Below, piece by piece: positions 23,556-35,800 of a stretch of 64,000 nt of DNA. The stretch is from Heliopora coerulea. Lineage: Eukaryota > Cnidaria > Anthozoa > Scleralcyonacea > Helioporidae. The DNA lies in the NCBI GenBank assembly GCA_030142905.1, contig JASJOG010000094.1:928501-992500 (forward strand), given 5' to 3'. Within the stretch, counting starts at the first letter, position 1. Every line of letters starts with the position of its first letter. Under the pieces are notes generated by a model. That model worked only from the letters and a program-made list of their open reading frames with translations, made no database searches and was not told the DNA's origin. The position numbers and the translations under genes were made by a program.

Positions 23556-24156
23556 TTGTGAACACAAAAAACACCAGTCATCCTTGAGCTGAAGTGACCG
23601 ACTCAGTAGCTTGTCATTGGTGCGACAAAGATAAGAGAGAGTATAGAGACGTTCCAACGTTGCAAATGCCATTTTTAGCTTAGCCGTTTCCCTACGAGAC
23701 GTTTCCCAGTGATATTTCCCCCGGTGATACTTAAAATCTTCCGCCTTTAGCCTGAGTAGAACAGTAGAAGCTGTTTACGGTTGGGGAGGGGTTGAGAAAA
23801 TGGTCTGTTACCCTGCTTTGATGAGACATTTTCCCCTGACGATTAAAATCCCCTGGCGTTAAGCGGAGACTGAATAGAATTGCAGACCCCGTAAATTGTA
23901 GGACGAAGGTAAAGGAAGAAAACTTGCTAAGACCAACTACGGTTAGGTTTATTTTAAAAATACCAAACGGTTTTCCGTCTTTGCGTTCTATGATTGAAAC
24001 ACGAGGGATGTGGCGACAATGGAGGAAAGTGTTGAAATTAAAAATTCTGATAAACTGTTATTTGAGCGTTATGACAGTGTTTTTTAGTTCTTGCAAAGTC
24101 GAATAATATCCCATGTTTTGACCCCAGGTCAACAAACCAGTAAGATATGTACCTTG
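23556..24156. other. No gene seen downstream of CRLS1
   Basis: No exon, TIR or tandem repeat is convincing here. No AATAAA lies close behind the CRLS1 stop, so the polyadenylation site is not defined. Confidence 0.4.
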
Positions 24157-24655
24157 TCATAGGAAATTAACGCTCCTTGAAATTAACGTGAATTTGAAAA
24201 ATTCGCGTTAATTTTTTTTCTGCGTTATTTTCCACGTCCTTAATTAATTACAAAATTAATTTCCACGCCGCTAATTTGTTATTTGAACCCTCATTCTAAT
24301 TCCTGTCCTTTGATTAAACAGTAGAAAATTTTTATCCGGTCGGCGATCAACTTGCATCACGAATGCAGTAAAGAATGCCCTGGATGGTCAAATTCCCCTA
24401 CTCAGCCCCTATGTTTAATCTTCCTTTTTTGTTATGTATGTTGAGAATCGTTTTAGTCAGCAAAATTTTCCCCCATCACGAAAATGTTCTCTTTGCCCTA
24501 TCCACGTAAATTTCCTGCAACTGGAAATGTTAACTACCCTTTCTCGTTAATTTCCTTTATTTTGGAAGATTTTTGTCCTTCGTTCGCATTAATTGTATTA
24601 GTGCAAATTTAATACATGTTAATCAATACATGCGTTAATTTCATACAATAAGGTA
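24157..24655. repeat. Dispersed 0.5-kb repeat, copy 1 (AGGAAATTAACG ends)
   Basis: It starts ATAGGAAATTAACGCTCC and ends near GCGTTAATTTCATACA, an imperfect inverted repeat. It aligns along its length with 39868-40430. Shared blocks include GCAGTAAAGAATGC, TTGTTATGTATGTTGAGAAT, CATCACGAAAATG and TTTTGGAAGAT. Non-coding. The family name is unknown. Confidence 0.65.
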
Positions 24656-25613
24656 AGTGTATGAGAACTTTTCGTGGCCGTACGAAGCAGCCCCCCTAAG
24701 CATTTGATATCAATGTCACTCAACCCCCTTATCAATCCCTCTCCTAGAATGACCATTTTATATGGCGTTTTGTAGCCTCCAGAATTCTGTAAATTTCCAC
24801 TCCAAACTGCAGGAATTAGCATATAAGAGACTGCCGTTTTTCCGGTAGAGCATGCCCCAGGACTCCTCCGAGAAATTTTTTCAGCCCTCCGAACATGAAA
24901 CGACTTCCTGTGGCCTCACAGGATCAACCTTCATGTCTTATTTATGAACTGCAATTCATAAATCACTAATTTCCCTCATGTAGTCATTACTTATTATTGC
25001 ATATCGACACGAGAAATACCTGCATAAATGATTGTGTTCTACGTGTTGATCTGAGATCACTAATATAGCACCCAATTCCTCGGCAAAAGTACACGACATC
25101 CCACCCATCCCCACTAGCACTAGATGTCTAGCTACGCTCCTGCTCTCTAGCGTCCAGTGCTTCCACTTGGAAGGAAATATCCCTGCAAAAGGAGATTTCA
25201 GCAGCGAAGATAAGACCCTGGGTACGAGGTTGATTTTGGCATTGAGAAAGGAGGAAGAAAATACTGTTTGGATGGAAATTTGCAGGAAATGATGTCATTT
25301 GGTAGGAAATTGGATGGAAATTTTAGGATTTTAATTTTCTTCTGATGAGAAATTGAGTGAAACTACTGATACATCTTATTCCCATGCTAAGAAAATCAAT
25401 TGCGTCATGAAAACAGTCTTAAAATAACCTTCAAATTGTTAGGGAAGTGTCCAACCATCATGTGACAAAGTTCCAACTCAAGTACTCGATTCGAGCCATC
25501 GAAGTTTGGGGCGGTTTTGCCAGTACGTTCATGTCAATGTTATTTTTTCGAAATTTCGAATTAGTTGAAGTGTAGAAGGTCAAGGACTCTTCGATAAGAA
25601 AACATATAAAAGG

Positions 25614-26058
25614 TAGTGGTGCACCGATGTGAAAATTTACCGATATTCCGATAGCCGATGTTTTAAAACCAATATTAGCCGATACCGATATTCTGCCCTA
25701 TACAGTACTGTATCAAAATATGAAAGTTAGTTGCTTAGTTATAAAGATTCCAAAAAGTACAAGTCATATATTTATTAAATCACTATACAATATCACTATA
25801 AACACCTATTACAATACCACTACAGGTGTATATGGCACTGTCATATATCTATTATGTGTTGAACTTGTAAAGGCAAAAAACAAAGTTGGAAATTTTATTT
25901 TCGCTAATCTAGCCGCAAAAGGTTTTTACACTGCTCGGATAATACGCAGAGATATGATATCGGTAATATCGACAGTAAAAATACCGATACCGATATTGAC
26001 ATTTTAGCGCCGATATGCCGATATCCGATAGGCCGATATGAATATCGGTGCACCACTA
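25614..26058. mobile_element. Non-autonomous hAT element with CCGATA subterminal repeats
   Basis: Ends TAGTGGTGCACCGAT and (reverse strand) TAGTGGTGCACCGATATT form the TIR. Flanking 8-mers ATAAAAGG (25606-25613) and ATAAAAGT (26059-26066) match at 7 of 8 positions. Many CCGATA/TATCGG hexamers cluster near both ends, as expected of transposase binding sites. No coding capacity. Confidence 0.85.
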
Positions 26059-26765
26059 ATAAAAGTCTAGAGTCTAAGAAATCCACAACCATTTGAATCC
26101 TCGTAAATGTACACCCCAGAGGTCGGTATGTGTTCAAACTTCCAACTTCCGTACAACATGTCGACTGTATTTTTGAAAGTCATTGCAGCGCATCTCCGGA
26201 AGTGCGAGGCGCTTTGGTCATATGTGCACTGAAATCTGAAATAGTTATCCGAGCAATAATCGGGTAGAGTTGGATTAAGTTCAAATCCCGTACCAAAAAT
26301 AAAGTTTATTTTTTCCACTGTGAAAACCTTTTATTTTTTTACTTTAACGGGCCCAGAAGAAAAATCTACTTGTTAAGAAAATAGGTTTCGAAAGAAAATT
26401 GGAATTTGGATTTTGTTTTTTGGGAAGGAAATTTTATCAAAAAGGATTAAAAGAAATTTTGTGGTGAACGATTACAAGCACTGTCAGCTTCCTTTCTCAC
26501 CATATTGAAACTGGTCATCCCATTTCTTACTCTGACTTCTAAATATTGTCTTCATTCTCATCTACTTAGTTCTGTTCCACTTTCTTTGTTCTAATATCTT
26601 GCTGTTGTCCCTGTCCATTTCCTTAACTCGTACAAATATATCGCGTTAGTTGTCATTCAATATTGCTATTCTTAGTTGTTACTCAGAGTTTTAAGCTTAT
26701 TCATTTATCTGCTCTATCTTATGAGATATTAAGCACTCTACATAAAGTCAATATTGACTTCCTCT

Positions 26766-26767
<2 letters not shown>
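26059..26767. other. No recognisable gene
   Basis: An 83-codon minus-strand open stretch (26067-26318) contains several Cys residues but matches no family I recognise, and no splice partner was found. The remainder is AT-rich intergenic sequence. Confidence 0.35.
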
Positions 26768-26808
<41 letters not shown>

Positions 26809-26945
26809 ATAATACTGCTTCCAAGTGAATCGAACCCATACCGGGTAAGTAGAGAAAAACTCTACTTGACCGCGGCTGGGATTCGAACCTGCGTCCTTCG
26901 GTTTACTAGTCCGACGCTCTACCAACTGAGCTACAAGGCCAAGCC
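26768..26945 (-). mobile_element. tRNA-derived SINE with (TA)n tail
   Basis: On the minus strand a 73-nt tRNA-like head (26940-26868) starts GGCCTTGTAGCTCAGTTGGT (A box) and includes GGTTCGAATCC (B box). The anticodon loop CTAGTAA would give AGU (Thr-like). A 60-bp body follows, then a (TA)n tract at 26768-26804 as tail. Acceptor-stem pairing is poor, so it is a SINE and not a functional tRNA. The neighbouring 3' part (TCTACTTACCCGG) is SINE body. Confidence 0.75.
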
Positions 26946-27184
26946 GGGAGGATACAATGGGATGATGGTATTTTATATGATATTTCGAAATGCTAGTTTC
27001 TTCCATATCGATCCAGACTATATATCTATAGCGACAGCAAAATTTTGTCTTTTGTATTTACTTATTCGCTCTACCAGTAACGGTATTGAGCGCTCTATAT
27101 TTTCATTCCAACGCTGTAACCTTCGTGGTACTCATCATTGGTGTATATATATATATATGTAAATTTAACAAATAGAAAATTGAG

Positions 27185-27322
27185 TGTGTCTGTGCTGTGC
27201 ATGATAGAAACATGAATAACGTCATTTCAACCAGAGAAATACCTAGTGAAAACATGAGGCGTAGCCGAGTGTTTTCTGGTTGAAATCGCGTCATTCATGT
27301 TTCTATCACAGTACAGAGACAC
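27185..27322. repeat. Hairpin repeat with GTGTCT...AGAGACAC arms
   Basis: Arms of about 50 bp: GATAGAAACATGAATAACG at the left is mirrored by CGTCATTCATGTTTCTATC at the right, and both continue into TTTCAACCAGA pairs. Related CATGTCTCTGTACTC fragments continue to 27440. TA repeats flank the segment (27143-27160 and 27501-27541). Confidence 0.6.
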
Positions 27323-27500
27323 GAAAGCTATTTTCTATTTGTTTTATAAAATAACCAAGGTTTTCTCGAGTTTTCGTGACGTCATTCATGTCTCTGTACT
27401 CTAATACAAAATAAAAATGACGTCAACCGTGTCTCTATACTCAGAGAGAAAATGAAGCTCGTCCAATCAGAGCGTGGGTAGGACGCGTGTTATTTTATAA

Positions 27501-27541
27501 ATATATATATACTTATAATATATATATATATATATATACTT
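27501..27541. repeat. (TA)n microsatellite
   Basis: AT/TA dinucleotide tract interrupted by ACTTATA units. Simple-sequence DNA. Confidence 0.8.
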
Positions 27542-27846
27542 ATAGTTGTTTGTTCAATCTTGTCCCTTTTCTGTGTTGTTTTGAGTTGACATTCCTTTAT
27601 TACAATGGGTCAAAACACACGTAAGCTGTCAACAACGAATCCCTCACAAGGATACACGTGCCTGTATTTCGTTGTCTCATCCTGTATCAAAAAACCCAAA
27701 AAAATATAGCCACATTGGCAAACATCTTCATGGGCCCCTGGCCTTCGCGGGCCCCAGGCGCGTGCCTATTGTGCCTGATGGTTAATCCGCCCCTGGATGG
27801 GAAGGATTTCGAGAAGGTGAAAAACTTCGGCAACCATTGTTGAGAG

Positions 27847-28074
27847 CAGGGCCGCAGAGAGGAGGGGGGGAAGCTAAGGGGGGCAGATTGCCCCAGGGCC
27901 TCGTTCTCTGAGGGGCCTCACAATGTAAAGGCCTTATTCTTAAGAATTCCTCAAAATGCCTTAAAGGCCTTAATCTCGAATGAAACTCTTTTTGGCGCAT
28001 AGGCCATAATCTGAAGGGGGGGGGGCTTTAGTTGACCACTTTGCCCTGCGCCTCCTGTTGGCTTTGCGGGCCTG
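27847..28074. mobile_element. Probable short hAT relic
   Basis: Left end CAGGGCCGCAGAG and right end, reversed, CAGGCCCGCAAAG form an imperfect 13-bp TIR. The flanks GTTGAGAG and GCTTAGAG match at 6 of 8 positions. G-rich and C-rich runs lie inside the ends, as in the other hAT relics here. Confidence 0.5.
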
Positions 28075-28082
28075 GCTTAGAG

Positions 28083-29165
28083 GCTTCGAGAGTGTGACTA
28101 GGCAGAAACTTTTACTTCGTGATTACGGCGGAAATAAAAGTAGCCTGTTCGAATTTCCTGGAAAAATGCAAACAGCAGGCAGCTGCGGCATAGTCAGACA
28201 GTTGAAACTGGTAAAATAAATCTGGGGGCCCCTAGTATTCGGATGTGACTGAAAAATATTGGAAACACCATACTGATTAAGCAACTAAACTTTATATTCA
28301 ATTACCCTATTACAAGATATTTTTTGTAATAAAACTTGGCCTACAGTGTAGTATTGCTAGGTATAATGCAGTCCACTGGTTTCGGATGGCAAGGGCGCAT
28401 ATTTATAACTTTTGCGACTACAAATATCGTTTGAGGCCGTACATGCCATGGTGGAGTGCAGCAAGTTTTTGGGAAGGCGCGTGCCTATTAATACTCCCCT
28501 TAGCGATGCCATTAACATGAAGTACAATAGTTTCATTTTCAAATGTGGAAAAGACTCGTGATATACATGTATAGTGTCAGTTTTGTTAAAAGCTGACTTT
28601 GTTTTGTAAGCAAGACATTAAACGGCCTTTTATAGGAAGTGTAGGAGTGGTTATTGTATTATTTGTTTGTATTCTCCGTGAGTTCATTGTTTAGACTGTC
28701 AAGTTCTTAGAAAAGCGTAATTATACTCTGATCTCCGTCGAGAGTAGAAGATAACATTCATGAGTAGTTTGGTTGTTCTTGTTGGTGTTAATTTGCCCAG
28801 ATCTTCCATCATAATATTTATGACTGTGGCAACGGATGATTGTGAAAGGGGTACAAGTTGACAAAAAGGCGCATTAAAATAGCGTTATATTAAAATAATT
28901 TAGTTTGCACTTGGCGATGTTGCTTTTTTTACGGACTGTGGAACACCGTGTACAAGACCGATTATTTTGTGAAACGACTTTACCCATTGGTCAAGAACTG
29001 TGCACGTGGGAGTCCATAAACAACACACCCAGGCTCCGTTTGCAGACTTCGTATTTCATCCTCTTGCACAGTTGGATTTGGCTCAGGTGACAGGTCTTGT
29101 CTATTCGAAAAAGGATTCGTGAACATTTATAACACTGAACGTATACATGTTGCGTCGACAGCGAA
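28083..29165. other. Gene-free region upstream of the STAND gene
   Basis: No coding exon recognised. It must contain the promoter and 5' UTR of the gene starting at 29166, but no TATA box or transcription start could be assigned. Confidence 0.4.
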
Positions 29166-29829
29166 ATGGATTCAGTTTGGATTGGAGTGATCATAATTTT
29201 GCTCCTCATTCTGGCGCTTGTATTCGCGTTCTTGTTATTCTATAATGAGCAAACCTTCGAAGAGGAAGTCGATTTGCAAAAAGCCAACAACGAAACGTTG
29301 ATTCAGACCAAGACCACCGTCGTAAGAACCGTAAGACATCGAAGAAAACCTAAAAAAGAAAAGACGAAAAGCGAAGATGAAAGTGGACGTGGAAAGACCT
29401 CAAAAGAAAGCGAACTTTTCCTACCTGAAACGACAATAACGCCAACCGATGAAGAGATTTCTGGCTTTTACTCTGAATCAACTCCGGAGAGAGCGAACGG
29501 GACTACTGATAGCTCCGAAGAAGAGAGGCCAATTTTAAAGCAAAACAAGAAGAAACCCAAGAATAAGGGAAAGTCAAGTCGTTCCAATACAACAGAGACA
29601 TTACGAAATGAGCAAGAGCCACCAATGAAACCAGTCGTTAAAGACGTTGTCGTCGAAGAGGTCCTTCAGAAGACGGAATCTGAACCTGTCGTGGAAAGTG
29701 AACAGCTTGTGGTTGCTGAAGAGGTGATTTTACCCGAGCAAGAGCCTTCCGTCAAAGCTTCCCCATCCAGCGCGGCCTCGAAAAAGTCGAAGAAGTCGAA
29801 AGCTTCGAAAGACAAGAATCTAGCGGCAG
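29166..29829 (+). CDS. Exon 1 of STAND gene: signal anchor and Lys-rich linker
   Basis: 221 codons plus one base, donor GCAG|GTATGC. Residues 5-27 ([21 protein letters not shown]) are a strong single membrane helix, followed by acidic and then very basic linker sequence ([10 protein letters not shown]) without globular domains. In composition it resembles the N-terminus of p180/RRBP1 or kinectin. If exon 1 belonged to another gene, its partner exons should lie within 29.8-40.5 kb, where only transposon sequence was found. Its phase matches exon 2. Confidence 0.65.
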
Positions 29830-32800
29830 GTATGCACTGTGTTAAATTATTTGCATTAATGAAGTGCAGTGAAAGTCGAATGGTTGTTTTGGGTAAGCAC
29901 TTTGACCAGTAACCTTCTCATTTTCGTACGATTCTTGGTTTTTAAATGTTTTGTAATGAACCATCCATTGTGAGTACAGATTTGGATTTTTTGTTGTCGG
30001 TATATGGTGATTCGATGGTACGGTAAGATGGTCATATTGTTCTCAGCAAGGGACTTTGTTTTGACTGCAGCTGGCCTAAGTCATCGTGGATAGTTCGTCT
30101 CAGTTAGGAAAATATACACTGAAACATTTCTTTTCTGAATTGTTGAAACATGGACTTATACATTGTCTCTGAAAACTGCACAGAGGTAGTAATTGATCTT
30201 TTGTCTGTCATAGCAAACTTGGTCATGAATTATTGGTCATGAACAAGCTTGCAGGAGCTTGTTCTTCGCTCATAGTGTTGCTTGAAAAAGGTTCAACAGG
30301 CAGCTGCTCTGGAATCACGACACTCGAGCAAGGTTTGAAACGATTTGTTCTGTAATTAGCTTTCCTCACGCTGTGCAGCCAGACCTTGGGGGTCTAAGGA
30401 CAAAAATAAATGAAGTGTGATTTTGAAAATATCTAAACTCGTGCATTTGGGCAAATTTTTTCTGTTTGAATCGCAGTCAAGTCGTGTTTCCTTTTTAATC
30501 TATTATAAACTGAATTAGCTTTGCTAGTTAAAAATTTTTTATGATACCTTTTGATAAACTTAATGAGATAATTGGTCTTGAAGGTGCTCTATAGCATGGT
30601 GAAAGACTCCAGGTAAGGATGTATTGTTTACTTTAAAGCGTGGTCTTTAAACCTGAACTGTACTCATTCTATTGAAATTAAAACGGTATAAGAATAGTAA
30701 TGTGGTCATCAATAATCATTTATTCTATAAAACAGTGTAATAAAAGACTAGCTCAGAAGAAAAACGTGTTTTTTGGTTGTATTTTCAGACCATTTGTTGC
30801 CACACAACTGTCATGTCTGGTCAATTTAAATGTATTATTACAGGCTGCATGAACTTGTGATACATGAGAACAAATGACAAAAAATGAAAAACCAAGTTTT
30901 CATAGGTTGCCAGCAATACATTTCTCATTGAAAAGTACGAAAAAGTCTTAAAAAATAGGCTTCCAGATGACAAAAATGCAAGGATTTGTGGCAAGCATTT
31001 TAAAAATTCAAGAAGACCACTTCCAGGTGAACTTCCTCTCCAGTGTTCATGTTCAGTTAGCAGTGAAAAAACTAAATGGAAAGGAAGAGTTCCTACAACT
31101 AGAGGGCCAGTTCCACAACCAAAGATTAGAACTCAACATCTTAGAACATACGAAGAAAAAAGTTATGAAAAATGATAATTGATGAAAAACAAACTGAAAT
31201 TGACAATTTAATTGGGAACTGCAAGCCAAACAGAATTAAATCAAAGAACTAAAGGAAACACAAAATAGAATAAGTTTACAGTTACAAGAGAGTTTGGCCA
31301 CAACTGGCACTGAGCAACAGAAAGTAAAAAATCTTAAAGAAGAAATTATAACTTTACAAAGTGAACTAAACAAATGAGCATTTAGCTTTGAGAAATTTAA
31401 AACCAATGACATGAAAATGATTTTCTACACAGGCTTGAATAGTGAGCAATTTTAGTCATTATGCAAATTTATTGTGCCAGAAATATCAACACCTATATGA
31501 AAAGGAATAAGCAGAAAGAATGAACTTTTTGCAGTCCTTGTTGACTGTGAGCTTGGATTCCAGTACAAAGATCTAGCAGACAGACTAGGCCTCCCAATTC
31601 AGACAGTCTCTTGAATCTTTGAAGGATGGATAACATTTCTCAATGAAATATTTAACAAGATTAATTTGTGGACAAGTATTGATTATATTGACAAATATAT
31701 GCCAAAAAGGTTCAAACCAGATTATGCCCTGACAAGAATAATTTTAGACTGCACAGAGGTAAAAGTTCCGAAAGTTTCAAACTATGATATTCAACTCATG
31801 AATTTTTCATCATATGGGAATTTTGGAACTGTTAAAGAGTTAGTTGGCATAACTCCAAATGGAGTTTGGTGTTTTTTCATGTTCTAATGCCAGGATCAAC
31901 ATCAGATAATGAAAGTACAATGAGTTCAGGCATAAAATGAAGATGAGAGCCCAGCTCAAAATTCGGAGATGTAATGTCATCATTCAGGAATAAACAGAAA
32001 CACACGAATAAAGTTTAATAGAAGTTCACTGACGTTTCGTTACCGACGCGCAACATTTTCAAATTACAGATGGAAATATTAAGATATTTATAATTACAAA
32101 AGGTATCACATTAGGATTAAAGCCAATGAGAACAAGGGCGGTGAAAGATGAGACGAGACAAGTAGAGGAAGGAGAGAATTAAAATAAGGCAAGCGGAACG
32201 GAAGTGATGTTTTCATTAAGAGAAGGTTTATGTTTATTGATGAGGAGACTTTCTCTGATAAGTAATTCAAGGGGTGAATTGCAAGAGGAAAGAATAGAGA
32301 AGTCATGAAAGGAGATGGAGTGGCTAGTTTGGGTTGAATGTGTAAGAATGCTAGAACGTGAAGGATGTGAAACTTTCCTGCCAGTCAAAGGCGAAATTCC
32401 CATGTGTTCTGAAATACGCGTATGTAGGTGACGGCGTTTGCCCAATATACGACGCTGCGCAGCATTGACACTTAAATTGATAAACTACATGCGATTTCAG
32501 AAACTTGGGAATGGGGTCTTTGAACTGGAAGAAGGTAGAAAGACGTTTACCAGGTTTTAATACGACACGAAGGTCTATTTGAGGGAAGCAGGAAGAAACA
32601 AGTTTGATGAGCTTGGTTCGGATTTGTAAAGAATGAGCACCGGTAAAAGGGAGGCAGAAATAGACAATACGTTTAGGGACAGTGATATTGTTAATGGGAG
32701 GAGAAAAGATCTCGTCGAGAAAAATACTTAGGCAGCGGTCAAAAAGAGCGATGGGGTAACCATTGTTAACAAAAAATTCTTTTGGATTTTAAGGACCTCT

Positions 32801-35800
32801 GAATGAAATATATGATAGGATGAGCATATTCTAAAATATCGGTTGAGCAACGAGTAAATAAGACCACGTTTGAACGATAATGGAATAAAACTATCAAAGT
32901 TGGGAAAAAGTCCTGTAAAAGTGGGTTTTCGATAAACAGAAGTAGAGAAGTCATCAATTCCATTAATTGAAACGTCTAAGAAAGGTAAACACCCGTTAAC
33001 CTCGGACTCACTAGTAAATTTAATGTTACGGTGTTTAGAATTTAAGTAATTAAGAAAAGGTTGAACGTGGTCTTGGGATTTGAAGATAATAAAACAATCA
33101 TCAACATATCGTCGGAAATGAAGAGGTTTAAATTCAGGTGGGCAATTGTCTAACCAGGTGCGTTCGTGAAAAGATAAAAAAATATTAGCAAACAGTGGAC
33201 CAAGGGGGGATCCCACGGCAACACCGTCCACCTGTTCGTAAAGGTGGCCATTAAAAAGAAAATGACAATTTTTGACGGCTAATGACAATAATTCCTTAAA
33301 CTGTGCACGAGTAAAACCAAGGTGGTGGGTTGAGTTGAGAAAAAGCTTAGAAATAATGATATCGATCGTTTCGTCGAGAGGGACGTTAGTAAAAAGTGAA
33401 GATATGTCAAAACTGGTCATGGAGATGTGATCAGCGTCCAGATTTCAATTACGTAACTCATCAATAAACGAAAAGGTGTCTGAAACGATAAAGGGACTAA
33501 CAGTAATATCATGAAGAAGTAAAACAACACTCCTACAACCCTACAACACTCCTAAAACCTTTCTAAATATCTTGTTTCACTTCTTTACAAATCTGAACCG
33601 AGCTCATCAAACTTGTTTCTTCCTGCTTCCCTCAAATAGACCTTCGTGTCGTATTAAAAATTGGTAAACGTCTTTCTACCTTCTTCCAGTTCAAAGACCC
33701 CATTCCCAAGTTTCTGAAATCGCATGTAGTTTATCAATTTAAGTGTCAATGCTGCGCAGCGTCGTATATTGGGCAAACGCCGTCACCTACATACGCGTAT
33801 TTCAGAACACATGGGAATTTCGCCTTTGACTGGCAGGAAAGTTTCACATCCTTCACGTTCTAGCATTCTTACACATTCAACCCAAACTAGCCACTCCATC
33901 TCCTTTCATGACTTCTCTATTCTTTCCTCTTGCAATTCACCCCTTGAATTACTTATCAGAGAAAGTCTCCTCATCAATAAACATAAACCTTCTCTTAATG
34001 AAAACATCACTTCCGTTCCGCTTGCCTTATTTTAATTCTCTCCTTCCTCTACTTGTCTCGTCTCATCTTTCACCGCCCTTGTTCTCATTGGCTTTAATCC
34101 TAATGTGATACCTTTTGTAATTATAAATATCTTAATATTTCCATCTGTAATTTGAAAATGTTGCGCGTCGGTAACGAAACGTCAGTGAACTTCTATTAAA
34201 CTTTATTCGTGTGTTTCTGTTTATTCCTGAATGATGACATTACATCTCCGAATTTTGAGCTGGGCTCACATCTTCATTTTACGTCTAAGATTTCCGTCCG
34301 GCAAATCTTTAGTAAACCTGTTAAAGGAGTTCAGGCATATTAGATATCATTGAATCAAGCAGAGGAGTGATGACTGATAGAGGATTTACCATCCAGGACA
34401 CTGGTGCTGAGAGGGGGCTGTACCAATTTGCACCACCAATGTTACAAGCTGAGCAAATGTCTGTCGCAGAATGCACCAAAACATTTGACAAAGCTAATCT
34501 TTACATACATATAGAAAGATTTATTGGAAGAATGAGAAACTGGCACATCTTGTCACAGGTCTGGCCAGTGAATCAATACAATTTACTGACTCCCAAATGG
34601 AAAGTGATTGGGTTTCTTACAAACATGTATCCATGTATTGGTTCCAAAAACAACCAGGTAGAAAAGTAAGACTACTTATTGTAAACCATGTCTCTACTGA
34701 TCATAGTTATTTAACAAAACATAGTTAATGAAAAAATGTGCATTTGATTTGATTGATTTGGTATTAATGTGAGATGTTGATTACAGTTTTGTAAAACCTT
34801 TAAATTATTTTTAATTCTTTCAGATATTTATACTTTTATGAAATTGATTTGAATTGAATTTTATCAGTAACATTAAGTTACATTTTGTCAAATAAATAAT
34901 CATTAAATGTTGCTTTAAAAAAGAATGAAAATTTAAAGAATTGCTGCATCTCCTTGAAAAATAACTGGAGGAATGTTATCAGCTTGTTTAGTTCTTTTGA
35001 CCAATTGTCATGGTTGCATTAATGTACATGTAAAATATTTATAATTTGGGACATTTACTAGAGGTGAGAAGTGGTTCAATATGGACTTCATGCCATTTCT
35101 GAAGCTTAGATTTTGAATCTGGAAAGAAAGCTTGATAAAATTGAAAAAACAGAAAAAAATTCCAAATCAATGTCTGTGAAGACAACAAATTCTACAACAT
35201 CTTTTCCTGAGAGCCCCATTTACATTTGTTCTTGCTGATAATATCCTCATGAGTTTTCTTTTTCCAAATAAATTCTTCCATTCTCATCAAGGCCATAAGA
35301 ATATGACTTCAATGATTGTTTTTCTTGAACAGCTTCAATAACTTGCATGTCTCTTTGGCTTGCTAAGCCTTTTATATCCAGGAGATGGTCTAATTCAGGA
35401 ATGTATCCATCTGGTGAAGCCACAAGATTCCCATCATTAAAACAACCACACTCTTCAACCTTTGCCAGTTAAATTTGAGTATCTCTGGTGGGCTTGTGCT
35501 TCATTGTCAATTCCATATAGCATAGAAGGGGGATGTTTTTATAACTTGAAACTAGTTGCACCTTCATGATCTTATTGATAAGTGCTAGCCTACCAACCTC
35601 TGTTGAGTGTAACACTTTTCTAGCCAAGGAAGAAGGTATTCCATACTGACAGTACTGATGTCACAGTGGATTGCCTCTTAGACCCAAGGTTATCTTTTTA
35701 ATGTGTAGTACTTGACTTATTTCATTATCTTTAAGTTTGCTATCAGTACTACATATGACATGGATTAATTGTTCACCATGATCATAATCACCAGAGTGAC

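Larger units (their letters stand above)
31935..34326. mobile_element. Penelope-like retroelement inserted as an inverted dimer, 13-bp TSD
   Basis: The target duplication GAGTTCAGGCATA lies at 31922-31934 and 34327-34339. Between them are two inverted arms, 31935-about 32636 and about 33573-34281, which are nearly identical (the same 88-codon frame occurs in each). They bracket a unique loop of about 0.94 kb holding the RT domain of the minus-strand copy. Both 3' ends point outward. 45 bp of extra sequence follows the right arm (34282-34326). Penelope-like elements are known for such tandem or inverted partial copies. Few mismatches between the arms suggest a young insertion. Confidence 0.9.
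30810..34668 (+). pseudogene. THAP/DDE_Tnp_4 transposase, split by a Penelope-like insertion
   Basis: A THAP-like start (KCIITGCMN... and [14 protein letters not shown]) is followed by a coiled region with several stops. The DDE domain includes [28 protein letters not shown] (first Asp), [20 protein letters not shown] and PGSTSDNE (second Asp). At 31934 the frame is cut by the retroelement. It resumes at 34340 with [20 protein letters not shown] and ends [15 protein letters not shown]...NMYPCIGS, matching the normal C-terminus. Numerous stops and frameshifts show it was dead apart from the insertion. Confidence 0.7.

Noticed and set aside
26067..26318. 83-codon Cys-containing minus frame
   Set aside because: No family recognised, no splice partner and no supporting context.
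26868..26940. Functional tRNA-Thr gene
   Set aside because: The A and B boxes are good, but the acceptor stem does not pair properly and SINE body plus (TA)n tail follow.
26764..27006. Minus frame reading LVAQLVERRTSKP
   Set aside because: This is the well-known translation artefact of tRNA-like sequence. The DNA is a tRNA-derived SINE.
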